Positions 20,109 to 30,639 of a DNA stretch of 64,000 bases are shown here, one piece after another. Positions within the stretch are counted from its first letter, which is position 1. Each line of letters starts with the position of its first letter. The notes beneath the pieces are model-generated. The model ran no database searches, was not told the origin of the DNA, and worked only from the letters and a program-made list of their open reading frames with translations. The position numbers and the translations under genes were made by a program. The DNA is from Puniceicoccaceae bacterium (GTDB lineage: Bacteria; Verrucomicrobiota; Verrucomicrobiia; Opitutales; Coraliomargaritaceae), in contig JAFMHF010000002.1 of assembly GCA_017854655.1 (NCBI GenBank), positions 1 through 64,000 on the forward strand, written 5' to 3'.

Positions 20109-21924
20109 AAAAACTCCAGAACCTCGGCACGACGCAAACGGTGACGATGAAGCAGATGATGTTCAGCGGCAGTCCGACCTTTGTGAAGTCGAAGAATCTA
20201 TAGCCACCGACACCATACACGTAGGTATTGGTTTGGTAACCAATTGGTGTCGCAAAACTTGCAGAGGCGGCGATACATGCGCCGACCACGAGTGGACGAG
20301 GGTCGATCCCGAGAGTCGTGGCGATGCCGAGAGTAATCGGTACCATCAGCGCGATGGCGGCATTGTTTGAGAGGAACTCGGTGAAGGTCGATGTAATGAT
20401 ATAGACGAACGCGAGCATCATGACGCTTTGTAAATGCTCAGGGGCAAAGTTTTGCACCACACCAATCATATTCTCGGCGATTAACAGGCTGGCTCCCGTG
20501 GAGTCCATTGCTTGCCCGAGCGCGAGCATGCCGAAAATAATCATCAAAATACTCCACTCGACGGAAGAATAGGCATCTTTCGATTTCATACAGCCAGTCA
20601 GCATCAAAATTGCCACGCCCAGTGTGACGGCGGCGACGATGGGCACGATGTTGAGCGTGGCGAGTGTGACGATCCCGATGGTGATACCGATGGCAATTGG
20701 CATCTTCGCACGAATACTGCGAGCTGGCACGCGCGGCCGATCCAACAGGATGATTTCTTCGCTGGTGGAGAGCGAGTTGATTGCCTTGGTCGAGCCCATC
20801 ATGAGCAGAGTGTCGCCGGGCTGTAGGCGTAAGCTGTCAAGTCGGTCGCGCTGATTGTGCCCTTTGCGGTGCACGGCGACGACGACCATACGAAAGCGTT
20901 GGCGGAAGTTGATCTCGCCGAGTGTCTTACCGAGGATGGTTGCGTGTGGACCGACCACACCTTCGACGAGCGCACCTTCATCCATTGCGATCGTTTCTAG
21001 GCCGGCGGATATTTCGCCGTGCAAGGCGATACCTTTGATCGAATGTGCTTCGGCAATGCCAGATGGGCGGCAGGCCAGTACCAGACGATCACCGACTTCG
21101 AGTTTTGTTTGTTTCGGATCGCCTGTGATGGCCACGCCGTGGCGCACGATTTCGAGTAGACGAATGCCGCGCCCTTTAAGCATGCCGCTTTCGAGTGGGG
21201 TCTGGCCTTTGAGCTCCGATCCAGCGCGCACGAAGGCTTCGGTCATAAACTCCTTGCGCTCTTCATCGCTGAGGATCGAAGTCAGTGTCTCGCGGTGGGG
21301 GAGTAGTTTGTCGCCAAACAGAACCAGATAGAGTGAGCCGAAAGCTAGGATCGGCAGGCCGACTGCAGCGAGCTCGAACATTCCAATCGGCGCATGACCA
21401 GATTCGACTAAGATACCGCTGGCGAGCAAGTTGGTGCTGGTGCCAAGCAGCGTGCAGGTGCCACCAAAGATCGATGCGTAGGACAGCGGAATCAGTAGTT
21501 TTGAGGACGCGATCCCCATTTCGCGGGACAGTGTTAGCACGACGGGCATCAATACGATCACAACCGGCGTGTTGTTGATAAATGCAGATACTGAGGCCAC
21601 ACCGATGACCATGATGAAGATGAAGCTCCTGTACGGGAGTTTGACCAATCGCCTTAAATAGCCGGTGATGAGGTCAATCGCACCCGTGCGTTCTAAGCAT
21701 CCGCTGACGATAAACATCGCGGCAATCGTCAGGGGTGCGGAATTACCAAAGACGCCTAGTAGGTTTTCGAGTGTCGGGAGTTCTGGACTCTTGCTGATCA
21801 TGCTGACGAAAATCAGCACGCCAAATACAGTAATCGCTGTGAGGTCCGCAGGGATGCGTTCCCAGATGAAGCTCGTAATCGCGAAGATTAGCAGTGCAAA
21901 AACAAATAATATCTCCCAAGTCAT
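20107..21924 (-). CDS. SLC13/DASS-type anion transporter with two TrkA-C domains
   Basis: The 605-aa protein has membrane segments in two halves (residues ~1-195 and ~400-605) separated by two soluble RCK_C/TrkA-C modules. The first contains [15 protein letters not shown] and [13 protein letters not shown], the second [24 protein letters not shown] and [12 protein letters not shown]. Motifs [15 protein letters not shown] and [12 protein letters not shown] match the SNT sodium/substrate motifs of the DASS family. Substrates in the family include sulfate and dicarboxylates; the sequence does not decide. It lies two bases from ctaG and may belong to the oxidase transcript. Confidence 0.88.
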   Translation of the reverse strand: MTWEILFVFALLIFAITSFIWERIPADLTAITVFGVLIFVSMISKSPELPTLENLLGVFGNSAPLTIAAMFIVSGCLERTGAIDLITGYLRRLVKLPYRSFIFIMVIGVASVSAFINNTPVVIVLMPVVLTLSREMGIASSKLLIPLSYASIFGGTCTLLGTSTNLLASGILVESGHAPIGMFELAAVGLPILAFGSLYLVLFGDKLLPHRETLTSILSDEERKEFMTEAFVRAGSELKGQTPLESGMLKGRGIRLLEIVRHGVAITGDPKQTKLEVGDRLVLACRPSGIAEAHSIKGIALHGEISAGLETIAMDEGALVEGVVGPHATILGKTLGEINFRQRFRMVVVAVHRKGHNQRDRLDSLRLQPGDTLLMMGSTKAINSLSTSEEIILLDRPRVPARSIRAKMPIAIGITIGIVTLATLNIVPIVAAVTLGVAILMLTGCMKSKDAYSSVEWSILMIIFGMLALGQAMDSTGASLLIAENMIGVVQNFAPEHLQSVMMLAFVYIITSTFTEFLSNNAAIALMVPITLGIATTLGIDPRPLVVGACIAASASFATPIGYQTNTYVYGVGGYRFFDFTKVGLPLNIICFIVTVCVVPRFWSF

Positions 21925-21926
21925 TC

Positions 21927-22748
21927 TTAACTAGAGCTTTGTGCGTTTTTATTGGCGGCTTTTGTGGTCATGAGGTCATCCTGTTCTTCACTCTTCGCCC
22001 AAAAGTAAAAGGATATTGCAAGAATTGTAAGTGAAAATCCCATATTTACGACTTTCATTATAATACCACCGAGAATTTGATCATTGAGCGGGTCGAGATC
22101 GATGATGCGAGGCGCCCAGGCGTAAGTCGGGTAGATTGCTTCCCCGGCGAAAGTTAGGAAGGCAAACACTGGCAGTTGACCGACCATGAGTAGGAAGATC
22201 GCCAGCATTCGAATGCCATAGCTGCGGCGAGGCACCCGATTCGACAGAGTGAGGTAGGGCCAGAGCATGAGTATGCCGAGGGAAAACATCGTCCAGTGCT
22301 CTAGGACGTGGATGCGTTTGTCATGTAGCGCTGCTTCGTAGAGTGCGGGGATGTGCCATGCAGTATAGACAAAAGTGAACAGCAGGCCGCCGCAGGCTGG
22401 GTGGGTGAGCAGGTTCATGGTTTTGCGCAACCACTCCGGCTTGAGTAGCCAATCGATCAACCAACTGGGCGTGCCGAAGATAAAAAGTACTGGGCTGAAA
22501 TAGATCAACAGCATGTGCTGTGTCATGTGTGCGCAGAACAGGAACTGTTCGCCGATCTGGTCGAGCGGCGAGCCGACTGCGAGATAGACGATGGTCAGAC
22601 CGAGGTAGAACAAGATCACTTGGCCGCGCGGAAAGTCAGTGCCGGGAGCGATGCGTTCTCGCAGTGGCCCGACGCCGAGCGCATAGAGCCAGCCGATCAT
22701 CAAGAGTGTGATCAGGAGCAGAGGTTCGGTGTGCCAGTGGAGTTGCAT
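21927..22748 (-). CDS. ctaG: Cytochrome c oxidase assembly protein CtaG (caa3 type)
   Basis: This 273-aa membrane protein of the caa3_CtaG family helps build the copper centres of caa3-type oxidase. Family features are [24 protein letters not shown] near residue 70 and [27 protein letters not shown] near 130, with conserved histidines in membrane helices. Seven membrane segments are expected. It follows the ctaCDEF genes on the same strand after a terminator. Confidence 0.92.
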   Translation of the reverse strand: MQLHWHTEPLLLITLLMIGWLYALGVGPLRERIAPGTDFPRGQVILFYLGLTIVYLAVGSPLDQIGEQFLFCAHMTQHMLLIYFSPVLFIFGTPSWLIDWLLKPEWLRKTMNLLTHPACGGLLFTFVYTAWHIPALYEAALHDKRIHVLEHWTMFSLGILMLWPYLTLSNRVPRRSYGIRMLAIFLLMVGQLPVFAFLTFAGEAIYPTYAWAPRIIDLDPLNDQILGGIIMKVVNMGFSLTILAISFYFWAKSEEQDDLMTTKAANKNAQSSS

Positions 22749-22820
22749 GGGTTCGGTGTTTGCGTCGGTATTCGAAGTTACGGCTCAATGGCTAAGTATT
22801 CTTGGATTGAGTGAATGGCA

Positions 22821-22850
22821 AAAAAAGGACGACAATTTCCTGTCGTCCTT
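22821..22850 (-). terminator. Terminator after the ctaCDEF genes
   Basis: The stem AAGGACGACA/TGTCGTCCTT is followed on the minus strand by a run of T residues. It lies between ctaF and ctaG, so ctaG expression needs read-through or its own promoter. Confidence 0.85.
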
Positions 22851-22874
22851 AGAAATCTCAACTCTGATTTGAAT

Positions 22875-23216
22875 CTAGAATGCAGAGATGGCCTCGAAAT
22901 CGACAAATCCACGATCCATAATGAACATCAGCGCGACAACCGTGCCAGATGCGATCGATAGGCCAGTGCCAAACGCGAGAGTCAGGATCAGCTTGTCATA
23001 CAGTAGGTGCATGAACCATGCGATCACACTGAAAAACTTAAACAGCGAGAGGGAGACGAGCGTAGCGAAGATAAAAGTGCCATTGATCGGCAGGTAAACA
23101 AGCACCAATTCGATGCCAGTGATCGCTGCTAAGACCAGTGCCAAATTAATAAAGGCGTGGTACTTTTGTTCTTCGCCGCTGTGGTCAGCGTGGGATGTAG
23201 AAAGCGTGTCAGACAT
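22875..23216 (-). CDS. ctaF: Cytochrome c oxidase subunit IV (prokaryotic)
   Basis: The small membrane protein (113 aa) has three hydrophobic segments and the family pattern [20 protein letters not shown] ... [17 protein letters not shown] of bacterial COX4. The cytoplasmic N-terminus is rich in His/Ser ([13 protein letters not shown]). It follows ctaE after 11 bases and belongs to the same operon. Confidence 0.88.
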   Translation of the reverse strand: MSDTLSTSHADHSGEEQKYHAFINLALVLAAITGIELVLVYLPINGTFIFATLVSLSLFKFFSVIAWFMHLLYDKLILTLAFGTGLSIASGTVVALMFIMDRGFVDFEAISAF

Positions 23217-23227
23217 GATGGGCGTCC

Positions 23228-23830
23228 TTATTTAATGAATTCGATCAGATAGATTACAGTGAAGATGATGATCCAGACGATATCCACAAAGTGCCAGTAA
23301 AGGCCAGCGACTTCAACATCGATGGCACTTTCGTGTGGGTCCATCTTGCCCGTATAAGAGTAGAAATACATACAGGTCAGCCAGAATACACCGATTGCGA
23401 CGTGCACCCCGTGGGTGCCGGTTAACATAAAGAATGTTGAGCCGAAGGTGCCACTGTTCAGTGTGAGTCCCTCGTGGACGAATTCAGTGAACTCGAACAC
23501 CTGACAGGCAAGGAAGATCAGTCCGAAGAAAATCACGCCGAGTGTGTTGCGGCGGAATGACTTAATGTCGCCCTTGTGCATCGCAGACACTGCGAGTGCC
23601 ATCAGGAATGAACTCATCAGTAGGATGAAGGTCGAGAAAGAGGTGAGCTCCAGGCTAAATAGGCTAGTGGGATCAAATGACTCCGGATATAACTTACGAT
23701 ATATCAGGTGCGTGGAGATCATGGTGCCGAAGAACATGCAGTCGGAACCAAGAAACAACCACATCAGGAGTTTCTTGTTATTGACCATCAAGTTGTGATG
23801 GCTGTCGTTGTTGTGGGCGTCGTCGCTCAT
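23228..23830 (-). CDS. ctaE: Cytochrome c oxidase subunit III
   Basis: The 200-aa membrane protein has five predicted helices and the subunit III motifs [16 protein letters not shown] and [17 protein letters not shown]. It completes the oxidase core with subunits I and II. It is the short bacterial form without the two extra N-terminal helices. Confidence 0.95.
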   Translation of the reverse strand: MSDDAHNNDSHHNLMVNNKKLLMWLFLGSDCMFFGTMISTHLIYRKLYPESFDPTSLFSLELTSFSTFILLMSSFLMALAVSAMHKGDIKSFRRNTLGVIFFGLIFLACQVFEFTEFVHEGLTLNSGTFGSTFFMLTGTHGVHVAIGVFWLTCMYFYSYTGKMDPHESAIDVEVAGLYWHFVDIVWIIIFTVIYLIEFIK

Positions 23831-23863
23831 TATTTTTAAATCTTAAATACTAAAAACGAATGC

Positions 23864-25843
23864 TTAAATTTCGTCTTCTTTCGGGTGGAGGTGGTAGCCG
23901 CCTGGACCTTCAATTGCCCAGAGGGTGACGCCCAATGCGATGATTGCGAGTCCGCCTATTGTGACGTAGCCCATGTAGGCAACCCCTGCTTGCATCAGGC
24001 AGAGTCCCAAGCCGAGCGGTACAAATCCAAAAGATGCGATAAATGGCATCCAAGATTGGCTGGGCATATGAATGCCGTGAATACCTTCGTCGACAAAAGT
24101 AATCTTACGGTTCTCTGCACCATGCTTGTGCTCCCACAGTGCATCACGTGCTGGAATGATCGGTGTGCGAGCGAAATTGTAGCTGCGTGGCGGGGAAGTA
24201 GTGGCCCACTCGAGTGTGCGTGCATCCCATGGATCGTTACCTGCAGGTTTGCCTTTAGTCATTAGAAGAATAATATCGACCACGAATAGTAGGATTGAGA
24301 AACCAAGGATGAATGCACCGATGCTGCAGATCATATTGTAGCCCTCCCAACCGAAGCCGGAGAGGTAAGTATGTGTGCGGCGTGGCATGCCGATCAATCC
24401 GAGGAAGTGCATCGGGAAGAAAGTCACGTTCAGGCCGACCGTTGATAAGATCGCGACCCAGGTGCTGAGCTTACCTGCCCACATTTTCCCGAGGATTTTC
24501 GGTAGCCAGAAATAAAGACCACTGATGGAGGCGAGCAAGATGCCACCAATTGCCACGTAGTGGAAGTGGGCAATCACGAAGTAACTATCTTGTTGTTGTG
24601 CGTCTGCCGGTGCTGCGGAGTGCATGATCCCAGAGAATCCGCCCATCATGAACATCCAGATGAAGCCGACACTGAAAATCATCGGTGCGTCGAAGCGAAC
24701 ACGACCACCCCAGAGTGTGCCGATCCAGTTGAAGATTTTAACACCGGTTGGCACGGCGATGGCCATCGTCAGTAGCGAGAAGGCTGCTGTTGCAACTTTG
24801 CCCAAACCAGTGGTGAACATGTGGTGTGACCAAACAGCGAATCCGAGGAAGCCAATCACTGCGCCAGAGAATACCACGATCGAATAACCAAATAATGGCT
24901 TCTTCGAGAAAGTGGGGAGCACCTCGGAGACGATTCCCATTGCTGGGAGCACCAGGATGTAAACTTCCGGATGGCCGAAAATCCAGAACAAGTGCTGCCA
25001 CAAGATAGGTTGGCCGCCTTGTGCCACTTGGAAGAAACTGGTGTCGAACACTCGGTCAAACATGAGCTGTCCTAGGGCAATGGTGATTGCCGGGAATGCG
25101 AAAACGATCAGCAGGGATACGATTAGTGTCATCCAAGTGAATACTGGCAGGCGCATCATCTTCATGCCCGGAGCACGCATATTGACAATGGTTGCGATGA
25201 AATTCATCGATGCACTCAAGGATGCGATACCTAAAATTTGCAGACCCATGATCCAGAAGTCGGTGCCAACACCAGTAAATTGGCGCTCGGTCAAGGGCGC
25301 ATAGCCGAACCAACCCATACCAGGGACGAAATCGGTCATGCCAGCAGTCGGGCCAGACGCAGTGAACCAGCCGAGTTCACTAAAGGCTTGCATCAACCAA
25401 CTAAAATTTAACACCAGCGCGCCAGCGACGAATGCCCAAAGGCTGAAGCTGTTAATTCGTGGGAAGGCCACGTCGCGTGCACCGATTTGTAGTGGCACAA
25501 GGAAATTGAAGAACGCGGCATTGAGTGGCATGATCGCGAGGAAAATCATGGTGGTGCCGTGCATTGTGAACAACTGATTATAGCGCTCAGCGGAGACCAA
25601 GTCATTTTCCGGCACGATTAGCTGTGCACGAATGATCAAGGCTTCAAGGCCGCCGACCAGGAGGAAGAATAACGCCATCGCACCATACATGATGCCGATC
25701 TTTTTGTGATCTACAGTCGTGAGCCAATCGATAATCACGCTCTTACTGTGGTCAGGTCGCATTAAACCGAGATTACTTTTCTCGGGTTTGAGCGCGTGAT
25801 CGTGCGTTGCGGGTGTGGTAGGTTCTGTCAGCGTGCTGCTCAT
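23864..25843 (-). CDS. ctaD: Cytochrome c oxidase subunit I
   Basis: Subunit I holds heme a and the heme a3-CuB centre and pumps protons. Visible motifs are TMHGTTMIF (low-spin heme ligand region), FWIFGHPEVYILVLPAMG (CuB histidine and the cross-linked tyrosine), SHHMFTTG (two further CuB histidines) and YFVIAHFHYVAIGG (heme a3/a ligands). The 659-aa protein is of the caa3 length class with an extended C-terminus (GPGGYHLHPKEDEI). Confidence 0.98.
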   Translation of the reverse strand: MSSTLTEPTTPATHDHALKPEKSNLGLMRPDHSKSVIIDWLTTVDHKKIGIMYGAMALFFLLVGGLEALIIRAQLIVPENDLVSAERYNQLFTMHGTTMIFLAIMPLNAAFFNFLVPLQIGARDVAFPRINSFSLWAFVAGALVLNFSWLMQAFSELGWFTASGPTAGMTDFVPGMGWFGYAPLTERQFTGVGTDFWIMGLQILGIASLSASMNFIATIVNMRAPGMKMMRLPVFTWMTLIVSLLIVFAFPAITIALGQLMFDRVFDTSFFQVAQGGQPILWQHLFWIFGHPEVYILVLPAMGIVSEVLPTFSKKPLFGYSIVVFSGAVIGFLGFAVWSHHMFTTGLGKVATAAFSLLTMAIAVPTGVKIFNWIGTLWGGRVRFDAPMIFSVGFIWMFMMGGFSGIMHSAAPADAQQQDSYFVIAHFHYVAIGGILLASISGLYFWLPKILGKMWAGKLSTWVAILSTVGLNVTFFPMHFLGLIGMPRRTHTYLSGFGWEGYNMICSIGAFILGFSILLFVVDIILLMTKGKPAGNDPWDARTLEWATTSPPRSYNFARTPIIPARDALWEHKHGAENRKITFVDEGIHGIHMPSQSWMPFIASFGFVPLGLGLCLMQAGVAYMGYVTIGGLAIIALGVTLWAIEGPGGYHLHPKEDEI

Positions 25844-25852
25844 GGTAGTGGT

Positions 25853-27142
25853 CTACTTGAGGGTTTGCAGGTAAAGGGAGATTTTGTGGATTTCGTCGTC
25901 AGTAAGCAGCTCGTCGAGTTCACCGATACCGCCGCCGTTGGCTTTCCACATACGGTTGCCAGGTTTGACGGTATTGGGCTCTTTGATCCACTTGAAGAAA
26001 TTCGCATACTGTTGTTCGACGTCCACTGAACCGTCTTCGGCACGATGATTGAGCCATCCTGCTGCGACGGACTGACGAGAGGCTAGCTTAGTCAAGTTTG
26101 GACCTGCTACGCCTACGGCGCGAGGGTTGCCGTTCACTGCGTGGCAAGTTGCGCATTTGCCACGAGACATAAAGAGTTGAAGGCCCTCGTTGATATCGCC
26201 TGTGAGTTTTTCTGGAGATTCATCGTTAGCTGCATACCAGTCCTCCCAAGCCATGTCGTCTGGAGCTTGGTGGCCGGTTTTGATTTCAGAGACCCATGAA
26301 GTAAAGTCGTCGTCACTGACTACGGACGCACGGAACAGCATGCGTGCATGAGAATCACCACAATACTCAGCGCACTGACCGTAGTAATAATTATGGATTT
26401 CGTCTTGCAGATACTGTGCGTAGGCGGCGCGGAGTTCTTCGTCAGAACCAGTGGCGCCAGTCTTTGCCTGCCAGTCTTCAATACTGTCGCCAGCTTGAAT
26501 CCACATTCCATTTGATCGTCCGGGGATCAGATCGACCTTACCAGCGATGCGTGGGAGCCAAAATGAGTGAATAACATCTTTGGAACGCAGCTCTAGGCGA
26601 ATAGCTTTACCAGCTGGGATGATTAACTCGTTGGCTGAAGTGATGCCGAGTTGCGGGTAGGCAAAGCCCCACCACCATTGGTATCCTTCGACGCGGATAG
26701 TTAAAGGTTGGTCTTCTTCGGCTGCGCTGAGGCCTTCGCCTTGATACCAAGCGCCGAGTTTACTTTCTTCAGTGACTGGAAAATCGTGAGTATACCAAAT
26801 CGCACGCAGTGTCGGCACAGCGACTATTACGAGGAGTAGGATCGATGCACCAATCAGACCAATTTCGATCAGCGGGTTGCCGTGGCCTTGGACGGGTAGT
26901 GGGCGATCGTCGTCTTTGCGCTCACGAAACTTGAACATGGCGACGATGTACACCGCACCGACTAGTACGAAAATGAACAAACTCACCCAGACCGTTACCA
27001 TAAAGAGGTCAAGTTGTGCCTCTGCAATCGGTCCCTTGGTGTCAAATGTTGACATGCGGGTATTCGTGTCGCAACCACCCAAGAGGGCGAGTGCGATGAG
27101 CGAGGATACGAGTGCGATGAGGCCGCGGAATGAGTGCTTCAC
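25853..27142 (-). CDS. ctaC: Cytochrome c oxidase subunit II fused to cytochrome c (caa3 type)
   Basis: The protein (429 aa from GTG 27142) carries a lipoprotein-type signal ending LALLGGC, two membrane helices, and a CuA domain with HSFWLPRIAGKVDLIPG and QCAEYCGDSHARM. A C-terminal cytochrome c domain follows with heme site CATCH and a late GNRMW methionine. Electrons thus pass from the fused cytochrome to CuA and on to subunit I. The GTG is chosen because the ATG at 27196 would give a 42-residue leader before the lipobox cysteine; neither start has a clear Shine-Dalgarno. It is the first gene of ctaCDEF. Confidence 0.94.
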   Translation of the reverse strand: MKHSFRGLIALVSSLIALALLGGCDTNTRMSTFDTKGPIAEAQLDLFMVTVWVSLFIFVLVGAVYIVAMFKFRERKDDDRPLPVQGHGNPLIEIGLIGASILLLVIVAVPTLRAIWYTHDFPVTEESKLGAWYQGEGLSAAEEDQPLTIRVEGYQWWWGFAYPQLGITSANELIIPAGKAIRLELRSKDVIHSFWLPRIAGKVDLIPGRSNGMWIQAGDSIEDWQAKTGATGSDEELRAAYAQYLQDEIHNYYYGQCAEYCGDSHARMLFRASVVSDDDFTSWVSEIKTGHQAPDDMAWEDWYAANDESPEKLTGDINEGLQLFMSRGKCATCHAVNGNPRAVGVAGPNLTKLASRQSVAAGWLNHRAEDGSVDVEQQYANFFKWIKEPNTVKPGNRMWKANGGGIGELDELLTDDEIHKISLYLQTLK

Positions 27143-27299
27143 AATTAGTGAGTGGTCAATAAGTTGGAACGAAAAACGAGAGGGTGATTCATTCAAGAAT
27201 CAATGCAAATTTGATAGAGGCGCGAATGCCGGCTGACAAGATAATCTTCGTATATTATAATCAATCAGAAACCCTATTGAGCCCTATTAGAAGAGGTAA

Positions 27300-27743
27300 T
27301 CAGGTAGATGCCTGAAACCATTGATAGAGAAAGCAATACACCAGTACACCAGTCACAGAGACGTAATACCAAATCGGGAAGGTCCAGCGTGCCCAAGCCC
27401 GATGTCTCTCGCGTTTACCTTTGATTGCAAGTGTCAGCGTCGTGAGTACCAGCGGCACGATTGCGATGGCCAACACGATATGCGTCACCAGCATAATGTA
27501 GTAAAACGTGCGCCATGCGCCTTCGCCGCCAAAGGGCGTATGCACGCCTTGCACTAGGTATTTGTGTAGCACATAAAACACTAGAAAAATGATGGAGACG
27601 CTGAACGCACTGATCATACAAGTGCGGTGCGCTTTTTCGCGGCCGGTCTTGATGCAGATGAAACCTGCAGTCAGTAGCACAGTTGCGCAGCCATTGAGGA
27701 GTGCGTTGACTGTCGGAAGTGTTTCAGTGAAGGTCATATTCAT
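27300..27743 (-). CDS. DUF420 membrane protein (CtaM-like oxidase maturation factor)
   Basis: The 147-aa protein has four membrane segments and the DUF420 pattern LPTVNALLNGCATVLLTAGF, KAHRTCMISAF, ILHKYLV-like histidine site (FYVLHKYLV) and THIVLAIAIVPLVL. Members such as CtaM are needed for heme-copper oxidase maturation in Firmicutes. Its position between ctaB and ctaC supports that role. Confidence 0.85.
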   Translation of the reverse strand: MNMTFTETLPTVNALLNGCATVLLTAGFICIKTGREKAHRTCMISAFSVSIIFLVFYVLHKYLVQGVHTPFGGEGAWRTFYYIMLVTHIVLAIAIVPLVLTTLTLAIKGKRERHRAWARWTFPIWYYVSVTGVLVYCFLYQWFQAST

Positions 27744-27772
27744 TAACGATTCGCCATTGCTCTAAGCCTAGC

Positions 27773-28696
27773 TTAGAGCAACCAGAGATCTAGCACCAAT
27801 GGCAGAAGTAGGGCAGGCAAGTAAAAGATCGAGGCAAAGAAGAGCTTGCGAGCGGCCGTGTCGCGTTGATCGACGTTGAGGAATGCGATCGCTGGGCGCA
27901 GGTAATAGATGCCGGCCACAATGGCGATCACTCCATAGATCCATGTCGCGTAGCCCAATAGCACGGGCAGTAAAGTGCAGACGATCAGGGCTAGGCAGAA
28001 GACGAACGATTGAACTGCAACTTTGCGGCCAGTGTCGTCAGCATTCGATAGCATCACAAAGCCGCCCTGCGCGTAGTCTTTACGGTGCGTCCATGCGATC
28101 GCGAAAAAGTGCGGCATCTGCCAGAGAAACAAAATCGCAAACAAGATCCAGCCGAGCGTCGTGATCTGACCTTCCGCAGCGGCCCAGCCTATGAGTGGCG
28201 GTAGTGCGCCAGGGATCGCTCCGACTAAAGTGTTCCAAGTCGTGAAGCGCTTTAGCGGCGTATACAGTAACACATAGGAGGCGATTGTCACCGCGGTCAA
28301 TGTGCCAGCCAGTAGATTCGCCCCTTTGTAGAGTAGTAAGCAGCCGAGAATGCTTAGCCCCATCCCGTAAATAAATGCGTGTATCGGTGCGATGCGTCCT
28401 GCTGGGATCGCACGGTCCTTGGTACGTACCATTTTAGCGTCGGCTTCGCGCTCCAGCCACTGATTGAGCACTGCTGCCCCACCAGCCGCCAGCGAAGTGC
28501 CGATGAGCAGGCTGAACAGCACACTGAAGTCACGTGTCGGATCAGCGGACAAATAGCCAGCCACTGCGGTGACCACTGACATGAAGCTCAAGCGCGGTTT
28601 AGTCAGCTCATAAAAGTCTTCGACGCGAGCGCGCAACGAAATCTCCGATTCTGCAGCACCGGTGAGAGGAGAGGATTCTGTAGTTTGATGACTCAA
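27773..28696 (-). CDS. ctaB: Protoheme IX farnesyltransferase (heme O synthase)
   Basis: CtaB transfers farnesyl from farnesyl diphosphate to heme B. The UbiA-family motifs NQWLEREADAKMVRTKDRAIPAGRI (allylic diphosphate site) and WQMPHFFAIAWTHRKDYAQGG are present, with about nine helices. The TTG at 28696 gives a normal 307-aa product. The ORF-track start at 28963 would overlap ctaA by over 200 bases and adds a low-complexity, cysteine-rich leader that is a shadow of ctaA. Confidence 0.93.
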   Translation of the reverse strand: MSHQTTESSPLTGAAESEISLRARVEDFYELTKPRLSFMSVVTAVAGYLSADPTRDFSVLFSLLIGTSLAAGGAAVLNQWLEREADAKMVRTKDRAIPAGRIAPIHAFIYGMGLSILGCLLLYKGANLLAGTLTAVTIASYVLLYTPLKRFTTWNTLVGAIPGALPPLIGWAAAEGQITTLGWILFAILFLWQMPHFFAIAWTHRKDYAQGGFVMLSNADDTGRKVAVQSFVFCLALIVCTLLPVLLGYATWIYGVIAIVAGIYYLRPAIAFLNVDQRDTAARKLFFASIFYLPALLLPLVLDLWLL

Positions 28697-28743
28697 CTGG
28701 TACGTCAGCGATAGAGTGGTGTGTTTGTGTGAATTGAAGCTGA

Positions 28744-29727
28744 CTAGATAATGGGCTTCGGAACCACGGAGCGATGAGCTAGAAAAGTTAAGCCCCACGT
28801 GCTGGCAAGTAGAAAAGCACCGACGAGGTGATGAATCGTTGCGACATAAGGATTTCTTACAGTCCAGATAGTCAGGGCGCCGAGATAAACCTGCACAAAG
28901 AGAAGACCTATCACAGTCAGAATCCCGAAGATTAGAGCCTTTCGCGTGTTCGGATTTGCCCACAGCTTACTTAAATAAATTAGTAGGAAAAGCGTCACGA
29001 TGACTGCACCAACACGGTGAGCGAAGTGGATGCTCACATCGAAATTCCAATAGCCGGGTAATAAGCTCCCTGGGCGGGCCATCGGGAATTGGGCGATCGC
29101 TAGACCAGCTTCCGCCTGGCGCATGATTGCTCCGATTAAAATTTGTAGAAAGATTGCGATGGTACTGGCGATTCCCCAGCGTTTTAGTGAAGCAGGTACG
29201 GGGCGAACAAATCCGCTCTGGCGCTCGATCCAAGCTCTCGAACTGCCAAGTGTCAGTGCGATCAGAATCCCGAGCACGATCATGGCGCCACAGGCGTGGA
29301 TCACTGCGAAGCTTTGAGCAACCAGATTGTGCTCCGCCATTGTGTTAAGGGTATCGAAGCGCACGCGGGCTCCACCCAAAACTCCTTGCAAAACGACAAC
29401 GAGCACTAACACGCGGGCTAGTTGGCGCATCCATGCACGTTCTTCCCGCAGCCATATTAGCAGCAGAAGGCCGAGGGAGAGGAAGCCTATAATCATGCCG
29501 AGCAGGCGATGGCTGTGCTCCGCAAGCATATCGGATTGAATCGTCCAATCTTGCGGGTTCAGGGAGCCATTTGACAGCGGCCAGTCCAAAAAAGCCATGC
29601 CCGCACGAATACTGGTCGTAAAGCCGCCTGCGAATAGCAGCGGCGTGATCCAGCAAAGTGCGAAGACGCAGAAAGCAAAGAGCCAAGGTTGATACTCGGC
29701 AGTGCGTTTAAATGTTAAGGCGTTCAT
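28744..29727 (-). CDS. ctaA: Heme A synthase (CtaA/Cox15)
   Basis: CtaA oxidises heme O to heme A for the oxidase. The 327-aa protein has eight membrane segments arranged as two four-helix halves. Heme-ligand histidines lie in DMLAEHSHRLLG, MAEHNLVAQSFAVIHACG, DVSIHFAHRVGA and ATIHHLVGAF. ATG 29727 is chosen over ATG 29766, whose 13 extra residues have no hydrophobic or family character. It is the first gene of the ctaA-ctaB-DUF420 block. Confidence 0.94.
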   Translation of the reverse strand: MNALTFKRTAEYQPWLFAFCVFALCWITPLLFAGGFTTSIRAGMAFLDWPLSNGSLNPQDWTIQSDMLAEHSHRLLGMIIGFLSLGLLLLIWLREERAWMRQLARVLVLVVVLQGVLGGARVRFDTLNTMAEHNLVAQSFAVIHACGAMIVLGILIALTLGSSRAWIERQSGFVRPVPASLKRWGIASTIAIFLQILIGAIMRQAEAGLAIAQFPMARPGSLLPGYWNFDVSIHFAHRVGAVIVTLFLLIYLSKLWANPNTRKALIFGILTVIGLLFVQVYLGALTIWTVRNPYVATIHHLVGAFLLASTWGLTFLAHRSVVPKPII

Positions 29728-29979
29728 GGTCGGGGCAGACTGTGCGCACTTCGAAGTCGGGATCAAGCGGAAGATATAGTAAATTCGGTTGCGTGGATTG
29801 GGTTATGTACGTTAGTTTTAAGCTGAATTCACTTAGTTGCTATTTGTTATAAAACCAACTCCCCAAAGGGTATTTTGTTATTTGCCGTATTCTCACATCC
29901 CGAAACACGTACCCCGCTCTGCTCCGAATTATTTAATTTGAAATCTATGTTTCAGGCAACGACACTATTCGCTTAACTT

Positions 29980-30450
29980 ATGAACAAGACTTTATTTTTT
30001 AATACCTTAATTGATACTCTACGTAAGGAAGCATTGCATGCTGTCAAAGCCTCGCAAGATGCCGCCGAATACGCGACCAGCGAAGAATCTCGTGCAGAAT
30101 CACAATGGGATACGCAAGGCCTGGAAGCGTCCTATCTTGCCGCTGGTCAGGCTGGGCAAGCGAAACAGTGGGCCGATGCAGTCGAAGAGCTTCAGTCGGA
30201 ACGCGAAGATTTGCTCAAAACAAATACTGATGTCTCGCTCGGGGCATTGTTTAAGTGCGACTTCGACGGATCTGAAGAGGTGTTCTTCTTTGCTGGTGTG
30301 GCTGGTGGCCAGGTGATCTCAATGGATCATATTGAGGTTACAGTGATCACAGCGCAATCGCCGTTGGCGGGGCGTTTGCGAGGTCATAAAGTCGGCGATA
30401 CCTTTGCGCTACCAAATGCTAAGTTCGGCGAGATCCTGGCGATCGAGTAA
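29980..30450 (+). CDS. GreA/GreB C-terminal-domain protein (transcription factor-like)
   Basis: The 156-aa protein ends in the FKBP-like C-terminal domain of Gre factors: SLGALFKCDF near residue 85, ITAQSPLAGRLRGHKVGDTFALPN near 125 and a final GEILAIE. The first ~80 residues are charged and probably helical (LRKEALHAVKASQDAAEYA), but I cannot align them with the GreA coiled-coil tip or see its paired acidic residues with confidence. It probably binds RNA polymerase in the secondary channel region, without assured cleavage activity. Confidence 0.75.
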   Translation: MNKTLFFNTLIDTLRKEALHAVKASQDAAEYATSEESRAESQWDTQGLEASYLAAGQAGQAKQWADAVEELQSEREDLLKTNTDVSLGALFKCDFDGSEEVFFFAGVAGGQVISMDHIEVTVITAQSPLAGRLRGHKVGDTFALPNAKFGEILAIE

Positions 30451-30639
30451 ATTAGAGCCTAGTGCTTGCGGCCGCTTAGTTTGTCGTGATGTGAGGCGCA
30501 CTCGCATCTTAGGTATCCGTCTTTAGTGCACTTCGCCGAGATCAGCTGTTCCGAGGCACCGCGTGTTAATCGCATGTTTGCGAATAAATCGGGCTATGGC
30601 AGGCCCTAGCTCACTAATATTATGATGTGAATCCACTCA

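Noticed and set aside
28697-28963. N-terminal 89-residue extension of ctaB in the ORF track
   Set aside because: It overlaps ctaA by over 200 bases and has cysteine/serine-rich shadow composition.
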